Source: Liolophura sinensis (lineage: Eukaryota; Mollusca; Polyplacophora; Chitonida; Chitonidae). Taken from it: 60,000 bases of DNA. A program made the translations under genes and the position numbers. The first letter of the stretch is position 1; each line of letters begins with the position of its first letter. The notes under the pieces were generated by a model. It ran no database searches, was not told the DNA's origin, and saw only the letters and a list, made by a program, of their open reading frames with translations. The DNA is taken from positions 30,971,979 through 31,031,978 of the forward strand of contig NC_088302.1 of NCBI RefSeq assembly GCF_032854445.1, written 5' to 3'. Shown here one piece after another: positions 12,701 to 27,700 of this stretch.

Positions 12701-15700
12701 AAGACACCATACATGACATCCCACCCAGTCACATTATACTGACACCGTGCCAAGCAGTCTTGTTTCCTTGCTCTAACCTCTCAGTGGTGAGGGCCAAGCA
12801 ATGCAACAACAACTACCACTGTTAAAGTCTTTGGTATCCCCCGACCCAGGTTTGATCAAAGACCATTAAGAGGGACAAAAATTCTACCAATCAGTTCTTT
12901 CATTTATTCATTTATTTGACTGGTGTTTTACGCCATACTCAAGAGTATTTCCCTTATACGACGGCAGCCACCTTTGTGGTGGGAGGAAACCGGGCAGAGC
13001 CCAGGAAAAACAGACGATGATGTGCAGGTTGCTAGAAGAACTTCTCATGTATGGCGGAGAGAAAGCCAGCAAGAGCTGGACTTGAACCCACCACATCGGT
13101 GGGAGGATCCTTAGTCATTGCCCTGTGTTGACCACTTAGTTTTAATCATAGACATGCAGACATGAGCAATGCTGGCCACTTAGTTTTGATCATAAACATG
13201 CAGACATGAGCAATGCTGACCACTTAGTTTTGATCATAGACATGCAGACATGAGCAATGCTGACCACTTAGTTCTGATCATAGACATGCAGACATGAGCA
13301 ATGCTGACCACTTAGTTCTGATCATACACATGCAGACATGAGCAATGCTGACCACTTAGTTCTGATCATAGACATGCAGACACGAGCAATGCTGGCCACT
13401 TAGTTTTGATCATAGACATGCAGACACGAGCAATGCTGACCACTTAGTTCTGATCATACACATGCAGACATGAGCAATGCTGACCACTTAGTTCTGATCA
13501 TACACATGCAGACATGAGCAATGCTGACCACTTAGTTTTGATCATAGACATGCAGACATGAGCAATGCTGGCCAGATCAAATGCCACTCATATCCTGAAT
13601 ATCAGCTGATGTACTAATTCTGCTTCATGAGTAATTATTAAAAAGCTTCTTGCACGAATCACTAATTAAATGAGCAGCAAACAAGGAAGTAAGACACATA
13701 TTTACAGGTTCTCTTGACATCTGTTTACTTTACAAATACTGATAAGCTTTACATGTACATGTAGATGTATTTACAGGTAGCTGGGACTTTTTTCTGGAGC
13801 AATACACCCTGATGGAATGCTGTTTGTTAGGCACATTCCTATGTACACCAACAGATATAAAGATTTGAAAAGATCCTTTCTGAAAGGTTGGGAAATATGT
13901 CTATTTCCTTTATCAATCTGAGGTGTAGCTGGGCGGAAGAAACTTGTCAATATCAGTTCCACTTTAATTTGGTAAGATATAAGGTTCTTTCAGTATTGGA
14001 AATAAGACATTAACCCATGGGTGTGTCTGCTATGAATTCTTTCATTTTTAGTCACTGTATTTTGTTTTACCTTCAACTTTACACTATAAAGTATTCAGTA
14101 TACATTGTATACCAACAATCTGTATGTATACTGTGTTCATACATCTACATCTGATATATGTACAGTAGGCTGTTTACATGACACATGCAACTGTTACATC
14201 ACGATTGATTCATCACATATTTGAATGACATTTTAACACTGCAATTTTTAACACCCTACACAGCAAAATGAACTGCTATACACATTCCTAACTGCCAAAG
14301 TGAATATGCATGATGATATAGCACTGACCTCCATGAAGGGAAATCTGACAGTGCAAAACCATGACGACGAGTGAGTACCCGTTGCCAAATGAGGAGGGTC
14401 AAGTGAATGTATGTACATGAGTGACAATAAGACGCACAATGTCAAACAGACTTTGTCACACTTCTTAACTGCGTACCTACTACTGTAAATTTAACTAATT
14501 TAAAAATTTTCATTCCCTTTATATCTGGGGCCACATTCAACAACCTGTGCATAGAAATATCCCAAGTACATGACTTCATCTTACATGGATACAACATCTT
14601 CAACGTATATTTACGAAGAAACTTTTTTTACATGAAAACTGCGTCTCCAAATTCCAATGAATAATGACTTTTGGCATTAATTATCATCATATCATCTTTT
14701 TAACAGTTTGTAGATTGCATTGTTTTTCTGAAATACATTCACTTGGCAACTACCATAATTTCTAATCAACTGGTTGACATGAAGAATTGTTTATATAATT
14801 GACAAGAGTAAATGCTGCTATATTTACCAAAAACGTCTAAAAATTAAGTTCTGGACACTGAAGTTCATCAAATAAGACAGTTTACATGTTAATTGTTTGT
14901 ATACACGCAAAACAACTTTTTATGAGCAGAAGGAATCATCTGAATCAGGGGAGTTAAATTTGTCAACAATTAAATTACTGCTCAGTTTTCTGTATATCCT
15001 CCAGGCACTGTTGGACATGGGAGCCAAGAGAACGTAAATTGTGACAGGGACATAAAACAGTTTACAAATAACCACACACGACTGCAGAACACGCTTCACT
15101 CATGCTTCTAATGAAACGATAATGATCTGCTTTTACATGAGGAAGAGGAAAAAATAAGACATCTTAAGAACTGATAATTATCCTTGCCTTAAGGCATTGT
15201 TCACCTTGCATGCAATACAACATACGTCACTACAAGCAAAATACACACATGCCATGAATGTTTCTGACAGGCTGCAGTGTTTACCTCAATCTTAGTTCAG
15301 GGTATGACCCGAACATTTATAAATCACAAAACCTAATGCATAATGATCCCCAAATTCCTGGACACACAAGACTGAGCAACAGTCAAATTAACTTTATCAG
15401 TATCGTATCTGTGAAAAATCCACCTCAATCCACTCCAGATACATTAACCTGGCCATTTTCAAAATGAGAAGAACAACAGTGTTTTTTTTATCCTCGAGCT
15501 TAATCCACTGGAAAGATAGTGAGAAATAAACCAGCACAAATTGGTTTTCCTCGACAACAACATTTTGTTAATTTAGCTTGAAATGACAACTGAAAATATT
15601 TGTAGAAACTATACCAATGGTTTTAGGCACAAAATTCATATTCGCGTATAATCAAATCACATTTCCGTTTTTGCCAAGAATAGCTTAAATTATTGCCTTT

Positions 15701-18700
15701 CAGTGAATAGCAGACTTATACCTGTAGTATTGACAGTGTTAAAATAATTCTGAAGTTTGCAAAAGTTACCATGTGACCTGCTTTATAAATTTTAGGAAAT
15801 TGTTACCAATTTTGAACGGCAATACATGCACATATGAGGCTGATATTTGGATACGCCCTGATCAAGTTTTTGCCACAAATCTCTAGTACAGCCTCTTTGA
15901 TCAAGTCAAAATCCCTAACACCTACCACGCTTTGATGTTGCATAAATGTGCTTTAACGTCTAAGAGTTTCACAGAGCACTGGCTGACATCCCATGAAATG
16001 GCAACATGTGCCAAAGATGGCTGCCACAAAACAGCCGGCTAGGCAAATAAGAAGTTTTTCCATCCTACCTACAAGTAATAAGGTTAATTACTTACGTTTG
16101 CCACTCAGGTGAACAGGTAAAATTCCTCACGTTACAGCTGTATTTGTGTTTTCTGCCTTAGTAAGACAGGTATGTGCTGGGTATGTCCTCAAACGCCCCT
16201 TACCTTCACACCCACATTCTGGCTGACAAGCTACAGAGAGGAGAACCTAGCAGAGCACCCTGACGACCGCCAAGCTCAGGCTGACAACTCAGGCTAGCAC
16301 ACCTCCAGCAAAGGTAAACAATTTAACTCTGCATCACACAACAGGTAATGTGGCATTCGAAGTGCCCCGCCTTTTTCCTCCCGCTGGTTATACCGCTCCG
16401 CTAAGGCAGCTTACCTGAGGGTGTAGACAGGTAATCACTGACAGATGGAACTCGTTTGCTGATCAAAGCCTCTGTATGGTATTGAACAGCTAGAGTATGC
16501 AGAGGACAAGCTGTGTAGTATGGCCAGCCTGTGCGGCTAAGCTCAGCCCTGTACACAAGATTCTCATCAACTTTCCCCAATACTCTGGAGTCCACCTGTA
16601 TGAACGCCTCTCTAACTTTGCATACCACACCTGGGTAGAGGTGACTTTCCTAAACACTGCTCTACTCTACAGGCCCACTTCACACTGATTCATGTGCAAG
16701 ACCCTGATCAATACACAGCAACCACACGGGTTTCAATTTCAGACATTTTAACCAATATTTACCTCAGAATTTCTCTTCAGCCTGCATTCATACATGTATA
16801 CCTGGCTGTCTCTAAAGAACTGGGACAAATCAATACCAGAGGCAAGCCAACGTCCCAATACCTGGGGAGCTAGCTATATTATGTGGTCCCGAATGAGAGA
16901 TCAGCCTTAAGGCAACACTTCCCTACCAGGCTCTCTGATCTACATGTGTTCCTAGATCGACTTTCCCTATGACCGACACAGACTAACATATAGCAGAAAC
17001 GTTTACCTGCTCAGGTAGATTATATAAACTGAATTTTATCCCCGACAGCCAAAATGGTTCAGAAAACAAAGTTTTTCCCGCAAAAATTTAACATGCTATT
17101 ACACTATGTTAGTTTGTGGCAAAAACACTCTTAGAGTCTTAATGAATATTTTTCTAACATGACTAATCCGATGTGTACTCTAAAGCTATATATGGCCTAT
17201 TATTAGCCCATATTGTATGAGATGAATTTTCCTGAGTATGGTGTAGAACTCTAATCAGGTAAATATATAAAGCTGCATGGGAATACAGTGTGTATATATA
17301 CAATTACAACAATAAAAACCACATTCCTCAATCAGGAAATGAAAACCATGAAAATGCCGGTTTCAAAAGCATGTTAATTACTGCTGTCATAACTTCATTT
17401 CCACATAGTATAAAAAAAAAAATAAATAAAAAAGTGCATTAAAATTATTCAGAAATATTTGTTTATAACTTCTCGTACTCACCTTACTCACCAACAGACA
17501 TGGTGTAATTATAAAAAAACAAAACAAAAAAAAACTGAAAATACTGTTTATATTAATACTATTACAGTTGTTCTTCAAGTCATATAAGCTTAACTGGTCC
17601 AAAAATAGAGTTTTCAAAGTAAACATTCATGGATAGCTGAAAAAGAAGATGGCAATGAGCACAATACATGTCCCAAAATACAAACCCTTAGAATGTAGCT
17701 ATAGTAAAACCAGATTCCTTTTGAATGATGAAGATTTTTCCACCAAAAGAGAAAAAATGTAATGTGGTAACATACAGATTAGTATGATTTTCATTTTGGT
17801 GTAATTCCATGAATTTCCTGGTTTGTCCACGATACCCAGGAATCGTGAATTAGAGATTCACATGGATTCACACATCTGCATGCGTGTGAATTATAGGTGC
17901 TTCTAAGCACAATCATAACCCAAAATAACTTCTACCTCTTGACCACTGGATCAAGTGAACCATTAACCAGTAGTAAAAGAAAACAATGTTAAGTAATCCG
18001 CCCAAGTAACTCACTCAGCAAAGGCAGCGCGTTGTGAGAGGTCCTCTAAATCCAACGGGTCAAACAGCTGAGGCTGACGTAGTCCGAAGTGTTCTTGGCA
18101 AGCTCTCAGAAACACAGTCAGGTTATCCTGCAGAAAACCAAAAAATAGAACAGCTTTGAAACAATTCAAACACTGTTATAATTACTCTGAAAAATCGAGA
18201 AAACAAGCAAAATGAGCAAACAAGCGCTAAAGGGAAACGCATGTCAATATCAATTCTGCGTGACATTGTTACACTCAGATAAATGCATTGTTAGCGGGCC
18301 AGGCTGAGCTGGACAGGGGATTAATTGCTTATTAAACTGGACAGAAGATTGATTAAATTGACAAAAACATACCCAAAACTTCTACAAACCAATGACCATA
18401 CATGAAAAGAAACATACACAAATTGCCTGCAAAACTCTGTGAACATACATGTACACAAATCTAGTGCAAAACTCAGCTGACACATTCCAGAACATTATAT
18501 ACCTTAAGCATGACGACTACAATGAATTATTTTCATCCATGCATCCTAATCCATAATATAGGAATTTGTTGTGAAAAAAACAAAAACAAAAACAAAGTTA
18601 ATTTAGGTCACACTGACATTGGATTGAAATCGACAGAATCTGGCCACTACCTTCATAAAACTGCCTCACCTGTTTTCTTCATTGCATTTTAACAATAACA

Positions 18701-21700
18701 ATATGTGGAGTCTTCAAACAGAGTTACAATGAATACTAGAGCCATAAAATTTTAACTGCACTTGCAGATTAAAAGTGATTTTCATGAAATACTGGAGAAT
18801 TCTACATGAATAACAGTCAGTTGATCAGAAAACATTCCCTTATTAGCCAGGAGCCTGACCAAACCTCCTGCCTCTGGAATGGGTGTGTCCAGTAACCAAG
18901 GCGACATACTTTTATCAACTTACAGGGTCCCTCGATCTTTCTCTTTATTCTACAGCCAACAAAAAAAGACACGCATTCCAGAGGGTTAGGTGCAGGTCAC
19001 ATGATCAATTCCGGCACATGAACACCCATTATCCCATGGTAGGTAGTCATGATGCAAGCGGGCACGTCGGGTAAACATAGCAGAGAACATACGCAGTGAG
19101 ATTGCATTGCACGAATATTAATAGGCTCTTTCTTGATCTACATTTACACCGTTTCTTCTCTCTCCCCCCCCCCCCCCCCCCCCCAACTCCTACTTCTTTC
19201 AGCCCCTGAACAAGTTACCAGTCCGGGATCTCCTGAATGCAATCTTCAATAAACATGGTAAATGCTGGACCTCTGACACACATCACTGTATTCAATCTAC
19301 ATGCCAGAGACACTGTGTTCTTTAGAATGCACAAAAAGCTCAACACAGAACGAATTAAATCCAGTGCCATTCCACTAACATGAAATCCATAAAGTACATC
19401 TTTTTTTTTATCTAAGCATTTGCAGACATCCTAAACAGATCAGCAAGACCACAGGTTAACTATTGAACAATGTCTTTGTTATTGCCTAATGACTAAATCA
19501 TGTCCGATACAGAATTACAGCCGACAAAACCAACCCACATAATAAAGAGTGGGTAAATATATCTACACAGCAAAGAGATTTCTGGATGTTTGGTGGTGAC
19601 CCAACAGTTATTCTCCAATCATTACCGATGTGTACATGAGGGTTTCTTGGGAGGACAGCTCTGTTGTTGTACTAGAAATGAATTTTTTTTTTTACGATTC
19701 CTAAAAAACCAATTGCAGATTCATATGTAAAAAATTGCTTTACAGAAGATGTATTCATTGCATTCATACATGTGCATGCCTTTGTATATATTAAAAGGCT
19801 GCGGAAAAAGTCGGCTGAAAGAAAAAAGTAGGCTAAGCCAACAAGGCCTGGATTTGAACTCCAACGTATGGGTGGGCTCCTTCACAAAGGAATTCAGGGG
19901 TCCCACATGTAATAATATATTTGTTTGCTCCTTCCCCTATCCCTCCCTTGAGATCAATGCTTAATAGATGAGGATTGTATGCCTGGTAAGGTTTCATGAT
20001 TTCACCTCACAGTTCTCTGGGGGCCTCCGTGGCTCAGTCGGTTAAAGCGCTAGCGCAGCGTAATGACCCAGGAGTCTCTCACCAATGCGGTCGATGTGAG
20101 TTCAAGTCCAGCTCATGCTGGCTTCCTCTCCGGCCGTACGTGAGAAGGTCTGTCAGCAACCTGCGGATGGTCGTGGGTTTCCCCCGGGCTCTGCCCGGTT
20201 TCCACCCACCATAATGCTGGCCGCTGTCGTATAAGTGAAATATTCTTGAGTACGGCGTAAAACACCAATCAAAAAAAAAAAAAAAAAAAATCACAGTTCT
20301 CTGACTAACTGGAGAGATAATACCCTCAAACAGCCCACAGTCATTTAGAACTGGTGTCTGTAATCCAATCAGTTCGTAACTCCAGTTCTTACTAAAACTA
20401 ATTAGGAAAACAATTTACATTATTCATGTCAATGCTAGGTAGTCCAACCTGAGGTCTACAGTGATGTAACAGACTGAACGAAGGGTATGTTTAAAGGGTG
20501 GGGGAGAAAGAGGAGGGGCCATAGTGGTAAGGGATTTACAATGGCCTAATATATCACCCAAAACATTGCACTTTTAGAGGCAAATACATGTGATAAAACA
20601 TAACCTTTGGAGCTGAAACTTTCATTTTTGCAGTATATTATCTATCTGTATAGTATCTAAAAGTGAGGACCCAGGAGCCTTCCACCAGTGCACTCGCTGT
20701 GAGTTCAAGTCCAAAAAGGGAAGGTCTTCCAGAAACCTGCGGATGGTAATGGGTTTTCCCTGGACTCTGCCCGGTTTTCTCCCAACATAATTCTGGCCGC
20801 TGGTGAAATATTCGTGAGAACGGCGTAAAACACCAATCAAATAAATAAATAAATAAATGCTATCTAAGACCTTAAAACATCACTCCAAAGATCAAAAGAA
20901 ATCTCTCGACCAGTACCAGAACATATTTTCATATATTTGTTCAGTGTTTTTACAGCATGGCTATATTATTAGAATTTGGAATTTATTTAACAGTATTGAT
21001 TTCTTTGAGATTTAACATCTTACTCAAGAATATTTCACTTTACATTCAAATATCAGTCAGGTTTACGAGGGAGGAGAAAAAAAAACTACATACACCAGAA
21101 ATAAACATACTGAGCAAGATTTCCGTTTTTCTCATTGCATCCTTACATATCATTTTTTTCACTGAAGTAATTCTTGGATAAAGATTTATCTCATTTATAT
21201 AATCAACATGTAAATTATCTTTTAGGTGTAAACGAATTGTTTCCACCAATGATCTTATTTTGAACAGATCAACTTAAATGATTAAATAAATAAAATAAAC
21301 TTTTTTTTTTCACTAAACAAAGGCTTGAGTGGACACTGTGGACATAGTGAGTCTCACAGGGATAAACATCAGTCAAGGTATCTAGGACTACTGTCACCAC
21401 ACCACACAGTGTCCAGCCCTGGACAGTTGCCTTGGTCAACATTTGTGCAGTCTGTAAAGTGTCAACATTGGACATGAGATAGCTGTCCACAGGCACAAAC
21501 ATCTGACTGAGAGTTACAGTTATCTATGAGTTTAAAACCAGGTTATGAGATTTCATAACATCTTATGACTAAATCAGGCAATAACTCATAACATTTCGTG
21601 ACTAAATCTGACAATAATTCATGACATTTCATGACTAATTCTGAAACTAACTGATGATGTTTCACGACTAAATCTGACAATAATTTATGACATTTTATGA

Positions 21701-24700
21701 CTAAATCTGACAATTATCCATGATATTTCATGACTAAATCTGACTATACTTCATGACATTTCATGACTAAATCTGACAATAATTCATGGCATTTTGTGAC
21801 TTAATCTGACCTTAATTCACGACATTTCATGACTAATTCTGAAACTAACTGATGACCATCAAAACAACATGAATTTATGACTAAATATGACTATAATTCA
21901 TGACATTTCATGACATAATATGACTATAATTCATGACATTTCATGACTAAATTTGACTATAATTCTTGACATTTAATGACTAACCCTGACAGTAACTCAT
22001 GACACTTCATGACTAAATCTGACACTAATTCATAAATAAATCTGACACTAATTCATAAATAAATCTGACACTAATTCATGAAATTTCATGACTAATTCTG
22101 ACAACTCACGGCATTTCATAACTAACACTGATAATTCCTACATATAAGGTCTACAACATGGATGACTAACAAGCCACATTGCACCATTAAAACAATGCAT
22201 GTAGCTCAGACGTTTCATCATCAAGCTGGAATTGTACAGAAATGAAATTCCACCTATGACTTCATTTGATGACCATTTCATAATCATAACATTGATACGT
22301 ATATATAAACAGGTAGATGTGTAAAAGAAAATTTATGACTTTTTCATTCATGACTGAGATATTTATTCTTTTCATGACCGTGGCTGGCAACTCCGATCAA
22401 CCCATCTTCCCAGTCAAGGGAAATGAAGTACAGTATATACATCCCATGCCTATACAATTACATGCATACACATATAGTACATGTTTGTACTCATTCTGCC
22501 AGATTTTGATGGATTTATACTGCAAATTAATTATGCCATTTTTACAGTTTTTATTACAAGTATCATATTTTGACACGTTACAGGTTACAGATTCTGTGTA
22601 ACATTAGAAATGAGTCTAATAGCTCTTAACCTGATCACTTCGGCAGTTTGTATGTAGCGAGCCAACTATACTCATGATTTTATGCACAAATCAATTAACA
22701 TTTACAGAGTAAAACTTTTTAATAAATGACATTTATACCACTGCAACTTTGAATTCAGCCAAAAATTGCATGCCGCCTTTATATTTGCAGTTTTTATTTA
22801 CTGCAGAAACATTCTGATGTTTTAAATGAATGTGCAATTCAAACCACTTCATATTCCCACTGTTATCAGATAAAGCATTCACTCACTCTACGCACACATT
22901 TATCTTAACCTAATCTAATCTAAGTCCAATCTTAAATTTTAGTATTACACTTTGGGGTTCTGTAATTCCCCCACTGGCTGTTTACATACTCCGAATAGCT
23001 TTTAGTATGACATAACAGTCTGTATCTAGACTGAAGGGGTCACACAGTATGTGTGCATTCCAGTCGGGTTAAGGTGTGCAGTTCAGACTAAAGGTAAAAC
23101 ACTCACCTGTAGATATGAACTCACAAAGCCATATATACAAGTAATCCTTATACTATGTGTAATATGCTGTAAAATTACAAGTAGCTTTACCATCAAAATC
23201 AGCACAAAAAATCTGTGTAGCCATCCATCATTTTTAACAAATACTACTCCAAGTAACACACAAAAAAAATCCATACACTAAAATCTGAAATTAAATAAAA
23301 ACGAAACTTTTCATAATGCATGCAACTCACAACAGGGAGCTTTTAGCAATTAAATGGGACCAAAATGCGCACAAAATCGGAAACAGTTGTACAGCTGATT
23401 CATCATAGAGAAAATAGCTGATCCCAGTAGAATAGACACTAGCCCAATCAGTTACTGGCTCACAGCTCACGCAAAAAGTTCCAATCTCTGACCGAATTTG
23501 GTATTCTTAAATCCAACATTATTCAACTTTATTCAATGAGTTTATTGATTTATCTTGATCGCTATAATAAAAGTTCATTCTCAGAAATATGTCACCTACA
23601 AGAAAATCATCTTGAGAATCCAGTAAACAAAATTTCTTTTAAAGATGCTCTGATTTTATTTATTTGATTGGTGCTTTATGCCATATATATATATATATTC
23701 ACGAACATTTCATTTTAATACATGACTGGTGTCTGGTTTATAAGTGGATAACAATGAAGAAGAGATCATGCAATACTCTTCACCAACCGGGCTTTGAAAG
23801 GTCCAGGATGACTTTGAGTCAATAAAAATTAAGTACATCATTATTTCCAACGCAGTCCCAGACTTTATACACCGAATGCTTGATTTGGTATCATGTTTTC
23901 TGGACAAGGCAGTTCTCAGTTTGCTTTCCTGTTCACAATGTTTGAGATCTACTTCCCAAATTCTAATTTCCTTCTTCAAACACTTGACCTACAATTAGTT
24001 CTGTTGATACATTTATGCATATAAATGTTTGATGTACTTCATACATAAAGGTCTATATATATAAAAACAATCAAGACCAACCTCACCTAATCATAATCGA
24101 CCTTCAGGCGGCCAGGAATTTGCAATTACTTCTGCATAAATATGCAAGAAACATTTATAGTTTTTCAAGGCCTGCTCTAAATTGGCAAATGTGTCAGCAA
24201 AAAAGAGGGACAGTCATTCAATAAGCGGGAAAGAGGGACAGTCATTCAATAAGCACACTTTGTGGATCAGATTTCTGCCAAAAGCTGTCAAAAAAAAGCT
24301 ACGATTGACACTGACCTTTTGATCTTGATCAGGCAATCAAAAAAATTTCAAGTGTTACTTTCTCTGAGGGCATTCTGAACAAGGTTGAGTGACAGGAAGT
24401 GATTTCTGGGTATCTAATTTGCATACAGTCACGTGCATAGATGACTGCCTACAAAGACTTAGTCTTAATACATTTATGATTGTTTAGACAAGTTCAAACA
24501 GGTATCAAGGTTGTTTTCACAGCTATATTAATTAGTGAATGCATATGAACGAACACTTGTATATTATTTCTACATATATATTTGGCAATATATGCCATCT
24601 CTTCCTTATACATATTCATCAGGCACACCACTTATGAATAATAATTAAACCTATACATATCATATTATAGGAAAAAGTGATAGCTGCTATGCAAAAAAAA

Positions 24701-27700
24701 AAAAAAAGATTTCTTGGCACCTATTTTTTTCTTTATTTATCTGATTGGTGTTTTGCACCATACTCATCTTGGCAAAGAAGTAACCTTATTCCGAACAACT
24801 GGCAAAGTCTGTCACTGCTTGATCATTTATGAACAAGGTGGAAATCAATCAACTCAAATTAATTAATTGTTACATTTGTGCTAAGGCTGGATGGACACTT
24901 GAGTACACTGCCTTTATATTGTGAAAAAAAGATTGAAAGCCTAATGTGTACACAAGAAGACACAGAAAACAGGACTGATGTGTTTGAGGTTTGCTTTATC
25001 CCTATATTATGCTGCCAGCCTACAGGGCATGTGTGACTTTGGATTACAATGAATTTCACATCAAATTTACTAAACCATGCCTGAACTGAACTGAATTCAT
25101 CGTGGCCATGATGAACAAATTCATTTTACTAAAGATTTTTCCTTTTCGAACAGAACTAAGAATTCATCAGATATTTATCTCCAGGCTATCTAAGTGACTT
25201 TATTAACCGCAATATAACTCTGATAAGGGTAAATTGCATTCCTCTCAAAATACTATCGCTCAGATATCTAAGAAGTCCGTGATGGGCCTCAAGGGTTTCT
25301 CCATCAGTGAAGTAAATCAACCTTAAGAGGTCAACCCTTAAGGAAGTGGTCAGTCCTAGCCCACATGTTCCTCAGGCTGACCAGTAATGGACCCTGACTT
25401 TGGCTTTACAAACATGGCCAGGTATTACAATGAGCTCCTATTGAGCCCAATAGAGGCTGACTTTCTCACAGTTGACCTGTCAGTCCAGGAGTGAGCTATT
25501 GACCACGACACCCGTTAGGTCTCCTGTCTTTTATTTCCCCCTGCCCTCATATTGACTCTGTGCCCACTGTTCACACCTCTAAGCTGTTTAAACAGCCACT
25601 CTAATGACTGAGCAAGAAGAGATTTTCACCTGTCCATGTATTGTGACTGCTCTGGTATTGTGCTGGAGTCAAAAAGGTTCCCCTAGAGTATCCTCAACTA
25701 TACTCAGAGATTTGAGCCAGAAGAATTAATTGACATCTGGTGTGAAAGAGTAAACAGCTGCAGAGAGATTAGTGTAAGAACCCGCACAGGTGAATATGTC
25801 CCAGATTACAGTCTTCACAGATTGAAAGTTTCTAAAATTCATGGACAATGCTTTATGGCCAGTGATTATTGTTTGCCAAATAAATAAGAAGTCTTCTTTT
25901 TTTGTTTTTTCACATCATCTCTTTAATGTAATCCTGCATCCATGTCTTTTAGTTCTTTCTGAAAATTACAAGGACTGAGAGACAAAATACACCTATGACA
26001 TGACTAGATTTTCAAAAAAGCAATAAACCCATGCAAAGCCTTGGGTGTGACTCGAACCAGGATTGACCCTGGATCTACCGCTCCTGAAGCGGGCGCTATA
26101 CCAACTAGCGGGGCCGGTTCGAACATGTTGAAGTCAGGATTGAAATCAACCACATTCTTGCAAGAATAAATGTTTTGATCACCATACTTAGTTCTATGTA
26201 TCTTTGACTTTTTGTAGCACAAGACAATCTACATGTGTATAGCACTGAGACATTTACAGTTGGCTTTGAGACCTGTAAGTTTGCTTGTACAGGTTGTTTT
26301 AATGATCTGACAACACTTTCAAAAAAATCTCTCACATGTGATGACAATCAAATTTTCAACCACACATGTGGTCCTTAACTTAGAAATCTTTCAAACCATT
26401 ATTACACTGTGTGCATTTTTTTGCAAAAATATGGCTATAAGCAAACTTGGACAATTACAACAGATCGCCCATTCTGTACACCACATGTGAATGCCATTTT
26501 AATGTAGTACTGATGTGTGAAAGGGGTGTACCGGAAAAGTTCACGCAGTACACATATGCCATTTTTTTTCTGACATCTATAAACATCTAGCTAGAGCATG
26601 AGAAAGAAGAAAATCAAAAGAAATCTTCCAAACAGAAACAAACTGCCAAATGTGTGTCATAAACATTTAGATTCTGTGTCACTTTTTCATCAGAATTACG
26701 TAGGCAAACCTGACTGACAACCTCAAGTCTATTTCACAGGAACAGGTATTTTTTCCCAACATTGGTAAAGTCAAAATTTCTTACCACCTTTACTGCTTTC
26801 ATAATTCAGATAACAGAAAAGCTAATAAATTGACTGAACCTACTAAAAATTCCACTGTAAATGTAACATGTCACAGTTCTAATATTATAACATTAACATC
26901 CAGAAAATAAATTGGACTCGCCACAAATATTTCTGCAAATATTGCCAATGTGGCATTAAGCCATAATCATTCATTCATAAAAAAAAATTGGAAAATACAA
27001 TTTGTCACAAAGTAAGATACAATACAGTACGTACAACGTGCGGACCATTTAAAGGTGAGCTGTCCCAGTTTATCAAATTTTTCTCACAAATTTGACACAG
27101 TATATCTTAGATGTTGTAAGCAAACAATTCATTTCAAGGCAGATAGGGGGAGTTTTATGAAACTTGGTATTCTCTACACGCTTATCTGCCCTTGATGTCC
27201 TCCCCAGTTTATGACGTCACAGTGGAGCAATGCCGTTTTGTGCAGTTATGACCTGTGCTAATCCTAAACCGAATTAGGATGGGATCAGTTTTCATGCCTT
27301 CCCATTGGACCCCTCCATTCGACGACAATAGATAACTGCCATGCCAAGAGACGCCATTTCATGCAAAACAACCACTAAAAATTGTGCTCCAACCATTTAG
27401 AGGAGGCATGTTTTGATCCAGCTTACAGGCTAAAAATGGGGTTTGTAATTGGATTCCAAAGCAGACTGGAAAGTAAAAAAAAATCTGAAGACGTTTGAAA
27501 CAGGAAGCATTACCTACTATTTTCAACATTCCTGGTAACAAAAGCAGTTTTCCTGTCAGAAAACGTGGATCAAAACCAATGTAGCCGACACTGGGCCTCT
27601 AAACTGAAGTACCACTGTTACATCACGCATATCTGGCACACTAGGACCATTCAACAGCAGACAAGCGACGTGAATTTTTTTTCTCAGAATTTTTGGCGTT

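Larger units (their letters stand above)
9799..18014. other. Intron 4 of the LMO7-like gene, no other gene seen
   Basis: 8.2 kb bounded by exons 5 and 4. It contains tandem arrays at 11.5-12.4 kb and 13.1-13.6 kb, a SINE at 12.9 kb and a dispersed repeat at 12.6 kb. Open frames at 10339-11349 overlap each other on both strands without a recognisable family and are not called. Confidence 0.6.

Noticed and set aside
20079-20294. Open frames over SINE copies (also near 20622, 30979 and 31633)
   Set aside because: The similar peptides (such as IMVGG...RPSAG) come from the conserved SINE body and not from a gene.
26043-26110. Functional tRNA gene
   Set aside because: A and B boxes are visible, but the acceptor stem does not pair and no terminator T run follows at the right place; a SINE head is more likely.
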